A stretch of 64,000 nt of DNA, taken from contig NZ_SNWE01000017.1 of assembly GCF_004362395.1 (NCBI RefSeq), forward strand, positions 1 to 64,000, in the 5' to 3' direction. The stretch comes from Salegentibacter sp. 24 (GTDB lineage Bacteria > Bacteroidota > Bacteroidia > Flavobacteriales > Flavobacteriaceae). A program made the translations under genes and the position numbers. Shown here piece by piece: positions 37,165 to 44,628 of the stretch (the first letter of the stretch is position 1; each line of letters starts with the position of its first letter). The notes beneath the pieces were generated by a model, which saw only the letters and a program-made list of their open reading frames with translations, had not been told where the DNA came from and searched no databases.

Positions 37165-37587
37165 ATGAAACCAACGCACCTAATAAGTTTCTTCATATTA
37201 TTGTTTTATTTCAACCTTACTTACTCTCAGGAAAAAATGCCAAAATCTACTAATATTTTTCAAATTGAAGGGACGACTGTTTATGGGCAGTCTATAGATA
37301 AACAAACTCGCTGTGTTCATTGGCATTCAGCCCTGGATGTAATCGCTATTAAATTTAAATGCTGCGATAAATACTACCCCTGTTTTTCTTGCCATCAAGA
37401 GGAGGCCAAGCACGATCACGAAGTATGGTCTAAAACCGAGTTTGACCAAAAAGCCATCTTATGTGGCGTTTGCGGACACGAACTTAGTATTAAAGAATAT
37501 ATGGTATCCAGCAATACCTGTCCTAATTGTGAAGCTAGCTTTAATCCGGGTTGCAGTAATCACTTTCACCTGTATTTTGAAACCTAG
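37165..37587 (+). CDS. CHY zinc-finger protein with N-terminal signal peptide
   Basis: 140 residues. Residues 1-21 are a signal peptide-like hydrophobic stretch (LISFFILLFYFNLTYSQ). The remainder is a CHY zinc finger: RCVHWHSALDVIAIKFKCC, YPCFSCHQEEAKHDHEVW, ILCGVCGHELS and TCPNC, ending in CSNHFHLYFE. All the Cys/His ligands that bind three zinc ions appear present. Bacterial CHY proteins are usually cytosolic and about 105 residues, so the export signal is unusual. Confidence 0.85.
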   Translation: MKPTHLISFFILLFYFNLTYSQEKMPKSTNIFQIEGTTVYGQSIDKQTRCVHWHSALDVIAIKFKCCDKYYPCFSCHQEEAKHDHEVWSKTEFDQKAILCGVCGHELSIKEYMVSSNTCPNCEASFNPGCSNHFHLYFET

Positions 37588-37743
37588 GATGGCATCCCGG
37601 AAACAAAGAACAGTTAATGTACTTCTGTTTAAACCTGGTCAAACTTCCGCTGCCCAACATCTCTCAAAGCGAGAACTACTAACCTCGCTGCTCTCAATAA
37701 TAGAAATGAATCAAAGTAAAATTAAAAATTAACCACTTGTTCA

Positions 37744-38187
37744 ATGAAAAAAAATTCACTTCTTCTCTTAGTTATTCTATTTTATTCCTGTTCTTCTGAA
37801 GATGAACCTTCAAACCAAATTTTAGGTAGCTGGCAGTATCAGGGAATAACAGAATTTACAGAATGGGGGGAAGCATTTGAAAGAGATCCTGCAACGTGTA
37901 CGGAAAATTCTATGATCACCTTTAATAATAATGGAAATTTTAAGTCTGTGGAATATACAGTGGACGTAGGTACTGGAGATTGTATTATAAATGAAGCAGC
38001 TACAAGTGATGATCTCCAATGGGAAGAAATTTCTGATGGAACTTATAAAATATTTAGTGCTGGTGTCGGTACAGAATATGAAATCTCCTTCCCAGATAAT
38101 AGGACGATGTGGATGATTTCGGGAGGAGCATACACAAGGGATGGCATAAGCTATAAGCATAAGGCATCTATTTACAAAAAGATTTGA
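37744..38187 (+). CDS. lipocalin-like lipoprotein
   Basis: 147 residues: lipobox FYSC with lipidated Cys near 16, then ILGSWQYQGITEF and NSMITFNNNGNFKS, the typical start of bacterial lipocalin-like (lipocalin_4/5-type) beta-barrels. Ligand unknown. Confidence 0.75.
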   Translation: MKKNSLLLLVILFYSCSSEDEPSNQILGSWQYQGITEFTEWGEAFERDPATCTENSMITFNNNGNFKSVEYTVDVGTGDCIINEAATSDDLQWEEISDGTYKIFSAGVGTEYEISFPDNRTMWMISGGAYTRDGISYKHKASIYKKI

Positions 38188-38258
38188 TGTTAGGTCATAT
38201 GAGATTCTGATAAATCAGGTTGACCTTGTTGCGTTTCCGGTTTCTGTGTTTCTCAATC

Positions 38259-38678
38259 TTAACCAACTTTAATTTTTACTGGATCTCCAAAGCCAGTTTG
38301 CATTTCTTCAAGGAACAACCTTAGTTGGATCTCTTCATTGGTTGTAGGGGAGCGGTAATAATAATCTATATAAAAAAGTTGCTCCTGTTTCTTCGGTAAT
38401 ATAATCGTTACTTTACTCTTACTCCTGTTTTGACATTGTAATATAAGCCTGTTATCTACAAATCGGATTTCCTTGATATTTAAAACTTCTATATCTTTGC
38501 CTCTTTGAGTTTCGGTTACAATGGTTACTTCATTGGGTTCAAAAATAATTCTCCGGTTAATCTTTTCGAATTCTGACCTGTAAATATTAGGATAAGTTTC
38601 AGTAAAGGGAGAGAAATAAACTTCTTGCCCAAAAATGTAGAAAGGTATAAATATAAATATTAGGTAAAGAGTTTTCAT
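38259..38678 (-). CDS. exported protein, unknown function
   Basis: 139 residues with a signal peptide (MKTLYLIFIFIPFYIFGQ). The mature part is mostly beta-strands and charged, with no domain I recognise. Confidence 0.55.
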   Translation of the reverse strand: MKTLYLIFIFIPFYIFGQEVYFSPFTETYPNIYRSEFEKINRRIIFEPNEVTIVTETQRGKDIEVLNIKEIRFVDNRLILQCQNRSKSKVTIILPKKQEQLFYIDYYYRSPTTNEEIQLRLFLEEMQTGFGDPVKIKVG

Positions 38679-38765
38679 TCTCCTAAAGTTATAATATTTA
38701 ACTGTTTATAAGCTTGCAGTTTACATAAAAAGCTTAATAAATTTAAAAATGGGAGTTTCCCTTTT

Positions 38766-39157
38766 TTAGCTACAACTTACCCGAATAATCTCGTCAATCC
38801 TGCTTGTCTATTGATTTGAAAGTCTTTCCTGATTCATCTTCCAGCTAAGGCCAAGATCCATTCCGCAAAATTTTACTTTTCCGTTTTGCTGCCGCTGAGA
38901 AGCGGGTATAATTCCCTTTGTTAATTACTCCGGCTTTTTTGTATTGATAACCGGGTTTAAAAATCTTTCTAAGATCATATAAAACGGCCTTCCAGGGTGG
39001 AATTGGTTAGTGAGGATAGTTTAACCACCATATTGGCCCGGTACTGCTTAAGGTCAGTTCTAAAAGGATTGGTAATTAAAAACACATAGAGCAGGGTAAA
39101 GTTTGGATCATGATTGCGAAGTTTGGTTGCTGCTTTTGCTGCAATAGGTAGATTATT
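38766..39157 (-). pseudogene. umuC remnant 1 (C-terminal part of DNA polymerase V subunit)
   Basis: Reading the minus strand and allowing frameshifts gives a UmuC C-terminus: FTLLYVFLITNPF, then YRANMVVKLSSLTNSTLE, then (shifted frame) LRKIFKPGYQYKKAGVI, then (shifted) GMDLGLSWKMNQERLSNQ-stop-TSRIDEIIRV, ending at a natural-looking stop. The order and content match the UmuC little-finger region and the C-terminal Y-family tail, where the in-frame TAG replaces the Tyr of LSxxYTTR. At least two frameshifts and one stop make it non-functional. The N-terminal catalytic part is absent. Confidence 0.75.
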
Positions 39158-39376
39158 TTACTTTCATTATGTTAACCCATAGTACAGATAGTTGGGATAA
39201 GCATAAACCTGCACGAGTTCATATTTAGTAGGATAGATATAGTGAACTATTTAGATTCAATAGGTTTGAGAAGAGGCTCCATATTATAGTATTATAAGCT
39301 ATTTAATTTTCCATGGATAAAAATGATATTTGTTGGCCCTTCACCTGTTAGGATGGAAATGCATAACTTAGTTAGC

Positions 39377-40327
39377 TTACCACTCTTCTTTCCATACCTT
39401 TTGTTCTTCCTTTGAAAGGAACGTCCAAGCTACAATTCGGCTGCTTTTATTGCCGGTTCCCATAGAAATGGTTTTAAGCTGAGTGGGTTTTACTTTTTCT
39501 AGTAAATTATAAATACCCTTAAGGTTAGATTGCTTTGATACCAAAGCTGAAAACCAGAAACAGCTTTTAGCAAATTCTTCACTTTCGCGAATCATGTTTT
39601 TGATGAATTGATATTCTCCACCATCGTAGATAAGTTCATTTTTAGCTCCTGAAAAATTAAGTTTAGCTTCAGTTGCTTTTTTTCCTGAGAGGTTCCTTAA
39701 TTTTCGTCGACTTCCTCTTTTAGCTTCTTCGATGGAGGCATGAAAGGGTGGGTTGCAAATTGTGAAATCAATTTTATCTTTTTTATTGATTATGCCCTGA
39801 AAAATTGCAGTCGGATCTTTTTGTAATCTACAATCAACTTTGTCTTTTATAGATGGATTTGAATTAATAATTTGCTGAGCTGAGGCAATTGACTTGGGAT
39901 CAATGTCAGAAGCTATAAAGTTCCAATCGTACTCTGTAACGCCAATAATAGGGTAGATGCAAGTAGCTCCAACTCCCACATCAAGACCACAAATTTGATT
40001 TCCTTTTTGTATTTTTCCGGCATTGCTTTCGCTCAATAAATCAGCAATATAGTGAAGGTAGTCAGCTCTACCAGGGATGGGTGGGCATAAATTCTTATCA
40101 GGAAACTGCCATTTGTTTATGCCATAATAATGCTTTAGGAGCGCTTGATTTAGAAGTTTTACAGCAACTGGACTAGAAAAATCTACTGAATCACCTCCAT
40201 ATTTATTGGGCTTAATATGGTTTTTTAATTTTGGAATAGCATCGGCCAAGGACTTCAAGTCATAAGGTTCCCGATTTCTATTCCGAATATGTAACCTTGT
40301 TTTGAGGGGTTGATTTTTTGATGGCAT
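39377..40327 (-). CDS. rlmF: 23S rRNA (adenine(1618)-N6)-methyltransferase
   Basis: 316 residues. Methylates A1618 of 23S rRNA using SAM. The N-terminal FSSPVAVKLLNQALLKHYYGINKWQ region, the SAM loop (ICGLDVGVGATCIYPIIGV) and the catalytic NPPFHAS motif are diagnostic. Intact, between two umuC remnants. Confidence 0.94.
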   Translation of the reverse strand: MPSKNQPLKTRLHIRNRNREPYDLKSLADAIPKLKNHIKPNKYGGDSVDFSSPVAVKLLNQALLKHYYGINKWQFPDKNLCPPIPGRADYLHYIADLLSESNAGKIQKGNQICGLDVGVGATCIYPIIGVTEYDWNFIASDIDPKSIASAQQIINSNPSIKDKVDCRLQKDPTAIFQGIINKKDKIDFTICNPPFHASIEEAKRGSRRKLRNLSGKKATEAKLNFSGAKNELIYDGGEYQFIKNMIRESEEFAKSCFWFSALVSKQSNLKGIYNLLEKVKPTQLKTISMGTGNKSSRIVAWTFLSKEEQKVWKEEW

Positions 40328-40504
40328 AGGATGCTGAGGTTTCTTAGATATGCATTAGAGAAGGCTCCATTTGCAAAAGTTTAGTTTCCATGAAAAATAC
40401 TCAATATAAGTATTGGCTAATCTTCCGCTGCTATTTTTGATGAGGTGAATGTTCTCCTTACAACTTCAGTTATGCTTTTCTAACTAATTCACATTTCAGG
40501 CTCA

Positions 40505-40625
40505 TGGATAAAAAGCCATTAAGACTACTTGTATTTTGATTTGAAAGACGGTCCTGGTTCATCATCCAGGTATCGGCCAAAATCCATTACGACAAATTTT
40601 ACTTTTCCCTATGGGTACGAGACTT
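40505..40625 (-). pseudogene. umuC remnant 2 (short C-terminal fragment)
   Basis: The DNA is about 70% alike with 38790-38900. Translated in two frames it gives KVKFVVMDFGR, then (shifted) MMNQDRLSNQNTSSL, the same UmuC C-terminal segment as remnant 1. This is a second, independently decayed copy. Bases 40630-40800 also contain a short open run (ISEHIEFSENGIPVKIIRRV) that I cannot place. Confidence 0.6.
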
Positions 40626-40944
40626 TTATTTTTAAATTACACTCTTTTGTATACTTGTGAGACTCTTCTAATAATCTTAACCGGGATTCCATTTTCAGAA
40701 AATTCGATATGCTCACTTATAGTTAATTCCCTTCCGGTTGCCGAAAACTTCTATTACAAAAGCTGAGAAATCATAGGAGTGACTATATCTTCTGCTACGC
40801 AACATAATTATTAGAAAATTGCGACTTTTTTTAGAAAAGGAATATTTTATTTTAAATTTTTTAAGAGATTTAATTGCAAATGCAATCTTTTAAAAATAAT
40901 GAAAATAAAAATGAAAATGAAAAAAAGTCCCAATGTTGTAACTG

Positions 40945-40985
40945 AAAAAAAAAGGGATTTCGATTTTTCGAACCCCCTTTTTTTT
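40945..40985 (-). terminator. terminator of the split tRNA gene
   Basis: On the minus strand, after the tRNA 3' end: GGGGGTTCGAAAAATCGAAATCCC followed by a run of T. The arms (GGGGTTCGA/TCGAAATCCC) pair with one bulge. It confirms that the tRNA remnant is the original 3' flank. Confidence 0.75.
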
Positions 40986-40989
40986 CTAG

Positions 40990-41032
40990 TAGCGAGACCG
41001 AGATTTGAACTCGGGACCTCCGGGTTATGAAC
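40990..41032 (-). tRNA. 3' half of tRNA with CAU anticodon; attachment-site remnant
   Basis: On the minus strand: anticodon loop TTCATAA (anticodon CAT, tRNA-Met or tRNA-Ile2), 3' anticodon stem CCCGG, variable loop AGGTC, T-arm CCGAG-TTCAAAT-CTCGG, acceptor 3' strand TCTCGCT and discriminator A. The 5' half is missing: the bases that should form the 5' anticodon stem (expected CCGGG) read CGATG, so homology ends at the anticodon loop. That is the usual crossover point for integrases that use tRNA genes. A tyrosine recombinase follows 186 bases away. The reconstructed, functional tRNA should be at the other end of the element, beyond this window. Confidence 0.88.
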
Positions 41033-41136
41033 ATCGACAAGTAGTTATTCAAAATAGATTAAAAACCGTTAAAATATATGATTATCAGTTAAATACGTAA
41101 TTTTTGCAATCAATTGAATTCTGTTAAAATCAAGTG

Positions 41137-41169
41137 ATTCTGTACTTATTCTGTACTTATTCTGTACTA
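41137..41169 (+). repeat. three tandem 11-bp repeats, probable integrase arm sites
   Basis: ATTCTGTACTT occurs three times head to tail (the last copy ends in ACTAG). They lie between the tRNA core site and the integrase gene, where arm-type binding sites are expected. Confidence 0.7.
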
Positions 41170-41181
41170 GTTTATAAACTA
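41168..41181. promoter_or_regulatory. 14-bp palindrome upstream of the integrase
   Basis: TAGTTTATAAACTA is a perfect palindrome abutting the 11-bp repeats and 37 bases before the integrase start. It could be an operator for integrase or excisionase control. Confidence 0.45.
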
Positions 41182-41217
41182 ATTATTTATCTTTATAAAG
41201 TTCAAAATTAAATAGTT

Positions 41218-42549
41218 ATGGCTAGCATAAAGATAGTTTTAAGGAAGAATATGATTCGAAAAGATGGAAGAATTCCTTTAGCACTGAGAATTAGTGAGAA
41301 TTATAAAACTAATTACAAGTGGCTCGGACAATATGTTTTTGAGAAAGATTGGGATAACAATGCTGGAATGGCTAAGAAAAGTCATCCAAACTCGCAACAG
41401 CTCAACATTTTTTTAATGAAGAAAATGGTTGAGGCTAATAACCTATTTTTCCACTCTGAAGATCGTGTTACTCCAAAACAGATCAAGCAAAAATTAAAGG
41501 GAGCCAGGGGGCAAAAATCATTTTTTGAATTAGCGGCTGAACGTATAATGGAAAAATATGAGAGGGGAATATTCTCAGTTGCAAAAGGTGATTTATCTAT
41601 ACTGTATAATATTGAAGAATTTTTAAACTTTAAAAGGACTAAAAGGAAGTCAGCGATCATTGAGGATATAAAGGAACGCAGATTGAAACGTATCAGTAAT
41701 GCTCGTCGTAATAAATATGTATGGATGGATGGGGTAGAGCATTTCAAAAAAAGTAAAGCTCTTTCTTTTAGAGATATCGATGAAGTATTCATTAATAAAT
41801 ACAAAACCTTTTGCTATTCTTATTTAGGACAAAAAACCAGAACTATTACTAATCAGCTTATTTTAATTAGAACCCTGTTTAATTTAGCAATTAAGCAAGG
41901 AATTATTGATCAAAAATATTATCCTTTTGCCGGAGATAAGGAAAAAATTAGAATTGGTTCTGGTAATAAAGTAGGACTTAGCGTAGAAGAGGTTGAGAAA
42001 ATTGAACAGTTGAAATTGGAGGAAAATACTTCTATCTGGCATACGCACAACATATGGTTATTTTCTTTTTATTTCGCAGGAATTCGTATTTCCGATGTGG
42101 TTAAAATGAAGTGGTCTGATTTTAAGGACGATCGTCTTTATTATGTGATGAACAAAAATGAAAAAGCACTCAGCCTTAAAATTCCTTTGAAAGCGGAAAA
42201 AATTTTAAATTATTACAAAAAGGAGAAACACCTTAATAAAGGTTTTGTATTCCCCTTTTTAAGAAATACCAATCCTAAGGATGCTGAACAAATTTATATA
42301 AAAACAAAAAGTGCTACGAAGGTTTTTAATAAATGCTTAAAGCTAATTGCCACGGAATGTGGAATCGAAAAAAACTTATCTAATCACATTGCTAGGCATA
42401 GCTTTGGTAATATTGCTGGCGATCGAATTCATCCATTAATGTTACAAAAGCTCTATCGTCATAGTGATTTAAAAACTACCTTGAATTATCAAGCTAATTT
42501 TATGCACCGGGATGCTGATGAAGCACTTGATGAAGTTATTAATTTTTAA
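41218..42549 (+). CDS. tyrosine recombinase (site-specific integrase)
   Basis: 443 residues. The N-terminal arm-binding domain (IKIVLRKNMIRKDGRIPLALRIS) and SAM-like core-binding domain (about 100-235) match integrases of Bacteroidota conjugative and genomic-island elements. Catalytic residues: R290 in GIRISDVV, H390 and R393 in NHIARHSFG, H415 in YRHSD, and nucleophile Y424 in TTLNYQ. Complete. Its place next to a split tRNA indicates that it integrated the flanking element. Confidence 0.94.
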   Translation: MASIKIVLRKNMIRKDGRIPLALRISENYKTNYKWLGQYVFEKDWDNNAGMAKKSHPNSQQLNIFLMKKMVEANNLFFHSEDRVTPKQIKQKLKGARGQKSFFELAAERIMEKYERGIFSVAKGDLSILYNIEEFLNFKRTKRKSAIIEDIKERRLKRISNARRNKYVWMDGVEHFKKSKALSFRDIDEVFINKYKTFCYSYLGQKTRTITNQLILIRTLFNLAIKQGIIDQKYYPFAGDKEKIRIGSGNKVGLSVEEVEKIEQLKLEENTSIWHTHNIWLFSFYFAGIRISDVVKMKWSDFKDDRLYYVMNKNEKALSLKIPLKAEKILNYYKKEKHLNKGFVFPFLRNTNPKDAEQIYIKTKSATKVFNKCLKLIATECGIEKNLSNHIARHSFGNIAGDRIHPLMLQKLYRHSDLKTTLNYQANFMHRDADEALDEVINF

Positions 42550-42634
42550 ATTTATATGGATTAAAAGTCTGTAATAACATGATTTATGATGGTTAATCAA
42601 CCGTTGATAAATATCTGACATTTGGTAATACCAA

Positions 42635-42679
42635 GTTTATAACCAGAAGGTCTCTCGAGTCCAAGTCCCTCTACTGGCA
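42635..42679 (+). tRNA. degenerate tRNA-like 3' end
   Basis: TTTATAACCAGAAGGTC, a T-arm-like GAGTCCAAGTCCCTC, and TACTGGCA follow the same layout as the 3' half of a tRNA, and the stretch aligns with the 40990-41032 remnant (TT[C/T]ATAACC, AGGTC). The T-stem pairs poorly and it is two bases too long, so it is decayed. An excellent terminator follows immediately, as after real tRNA genes. Confidence 0.5.
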
Positions 42680-42686
42680 TTGACAA

Positions 42687-42715
42687 GGTTTCAAGAAATT
42701 GAAATCTTTTTTTTT
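42687..42715 (+). terminator. terminator after the tRNA-like remnant
   Basis: GGTTTCAA pairs with TTGAAATC around GAAA (one wobble), followed by nine T. It also lies 138 bases past the integrase stop and could terminate that transcript. Confidence 0.85.
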
Positions 42716-42894
42716 GGACTGGGTACAACATTTTTTGAAAGTCCGAATTCCCTGAAATTTAATATTAATTAAAATTATTCAGAATAAAACCTTATGATAA
42801 CCGGGATAAATATGGTCGCCATAGCCCAGACTTGGTTATTTCGTTTTATCAAATATTGTGGTGAAGTGACTACAGAATGAACTTTATATTTTAA

Positions 42895-43152
42895 TTGATA
42901 TTATTAAGATTATTCTATTGTGCCTATCGCAGCTTTGAGACCTTTAGAGGGAAATCCCTATTAGTGAATCCCGCTGATACAGACCGTAAAGGAAAGGAGC
43001 AATACACCACAAATGACAGGATGGACACTCAGCTCATTAGTCGGAAACTTATAGACGGTCGTCTGGATAGTATTACTATACGTAATATAGAGCGCGAGGA
43101 ATTGTGAAGTCTTTTCCGTCGTAGTATTGAACTGATTCTTATGAAATTGGGG
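42895..43152 (+). pseudogene. IS110-family transposase remnant
   Basis: An open stretch of 70 codons, then a TGA at 43105-43107, then more homology (SLFRR). It contains LLVNPADTDRKGKEQYTTNDRMD, RKLIDGRLDSITIRN and EREEL, which fit the IS110 DEDD-transposase middle region (VNPAD ... TD..D ... LARxLKxG). The start and the C-terminal Tup domain are missing. The rest of 42550-43374 has no gene; bases 43173-43307 carry 44 open codons without a start, origin unknown. Confidence 0.7.
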
Positions 43153-43374
43153 TGATATTACAATATAAATAAATAGCTAAAATCAGAATAGTAAAAGTTT
43201 GTACCACAAAAAACGTAGGTGACCAATTAGGATCACATTTTTTAGCAGATGGACGGACTTATTTCACCAATCAGAGTGATGCTGATGGTGCTCTGGAACT
43301 GCCTTAAAAAATTAAATGATTATGAGATAATAAAAATTTAAATATATTTTTAAGAAATAAGATTATTGCTTTTC

Positions 43375-44628
43375 TTAGGATACTTTGTTGTCTTGTCCTA
43401 TTTTAGTTGTTTTACTATTAAAGCTTTTATAAAAATAAAGTAATCCAATGGCGGTCAATATAATGATGCCGGCAATAATAAAGGGAAAATAAAACCCACC
43501 TGTAATAAGCCAAGTCCCTATAACCGGACCTAAAATTTGTCCCACACTGTTTGCCGAGGTCTGTACAGAAATATTACTGCCCGCCTTTTCTTTTGAAAGT
43601 AAGGAAACGGCTGAAAGTAGGTTAGGGGTTACAATTGCTCCACCAGTGGCGAATGTTACAATCAGTACATAGACATAAATTTCATTGCCGAAAAAAGGAA
43701 ATGCGATTAGTGAAATGCCTGAAATCAACAATCCGGCTCCAATTTGTTGTTTTGCTGTCAATATTTTCTCTCCATAGGTCGCAAATACAGGTTGTAATAC
43801 AGCCATTACTATCCCACAGACCATAAAACCAATTCCTATCTGATTACTTGAAAATAGCAACTGATTTTTTCCATAAATTGAAAAAACCGTTTCAAAGAGG
43901 GTCACTACAAACTGCATAACAAAAGAGAGCAGTAATAGGACAATAAAGAACCTACTAAAACTAAAATTTAATTTTTGTTTTCCTGAAACAAACCTGCTAA
44001 CCGGTTTTGTATTCCTAAACGATTTAATCAAAATAACCAATACAGTAAAACCTAAAAGTGCAACCAAAATAAAAGGAACTGAGAACCGGTCCAGATGTAA
44101 TATCCAAAACGAATATTTAAAGTGTAGGTTAGTTTGGGATAGAAAACTGCCTAAAACAGGGCCAAAAATAACACCAGAGCTAATAGCAACACCAGACCAG
44201 GCCATTATTTTGGTTCTCCGTTTTTCTGAAGTAATGTCGCTTAAATATGCGTTGCTAACAGGAATAACTGAAGACGTAAAAATACCTCCAAATATTCGAG
44301 CAATATATAGCATTGTCAAAGATGTTGCTAGACCAGTAAGCAATTGCATTATAACAAACCCAATTAGACCGATTAATATAATTGGTTTACGTCCATATCT
44401 ATCTGAAAGCTTTCCCCATACCACAACAAAAATTAATTGAAATAATGGATAAATGCTTGTAAGCAGTCCAATATGAAAATTGATCGAATTAGTATCGAGG
44501 TTAGCTCCTAAAGCAAGCCTTTCGGTATAGTAAGGAAGGGTTGGCAATAATATACCATAGCCCAACATCACTACAAATAAACTCAACAGGATTAAAAATA
44601 TCCTGTTGAGTTTTTCTTTTTTGTCCAT
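43375..44628 (-). CDS. MFS transporter (drug or metal efflux-like)
   Basis: 417 residues with 12 predicted membrane segments. MFS motif A is WGKLSDRYGRKPII (near 72), and motif C-like VAISSGVIFGPVLGSFLS is in helix 5, which marks drug:H+ antiporters. The substrate cannot be told from sequence. Its ATG directly follows the stop codon of the P-type ATPase gene with no gap, so both are translated from one mRNA; a role in metal or toxic-compound efflux is inferred from that. Confidence 0.9.
   Translation of the reverse strand: MDKKEKLNRIFLILLSLFVVMLGYGILLPTLPYYTERLALGANLDTNSINFHIGLLTSIYPLFQLIFVVVWGKLSDRYGRKPIILIGLIGFVIMQLLTGLATSLTMLYIARIFGGIFTSSVIPVSNAYLSDITSEKRRTKIMAWSGVAISSGVIFGPVLGSFLSQTNLHFKYSFWILHLDRFSVPFILVALLGFTVLVILIKSFRNTKPVSRFVSGKQKLNFSFSRFFIVLLLLSFVMQFVVTLFETVFSIYGKNQLLFSSNQIGIGFMVCGIVMAVLQPVFATYGEKILTAKQQIGAGLLISGISLIAFPFFGNEIYVYVLIVTFATGGAIVTPNLLSAVSLLSKEKAGSNISVQTSANSVGQILGPVIGTWLITGGFYFPFIIAGIIILTAIGLLYFYKSFNSKTTKIGQDNKVS

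Noticed and set aside
37442-37732. 96-codon ORF overlapping the CHY gene
   Set aside because: It is a frame-shifted shadow of the zinc-finger gene for most of its length, and the remainder has no recognisable start or family.
40870-41052. 60-codon ORF on the minus strand
   Set aside because: It overlaps the tRNA remnant and its terminator; its sequence is what a tRNA gives when translated.
41137-41169. Short tandem repeats as a CRISPR array
   Set aside because: Copies are 11 bp and contiguous with no spacers; there are no cas genes. They fit integrase arm sites.
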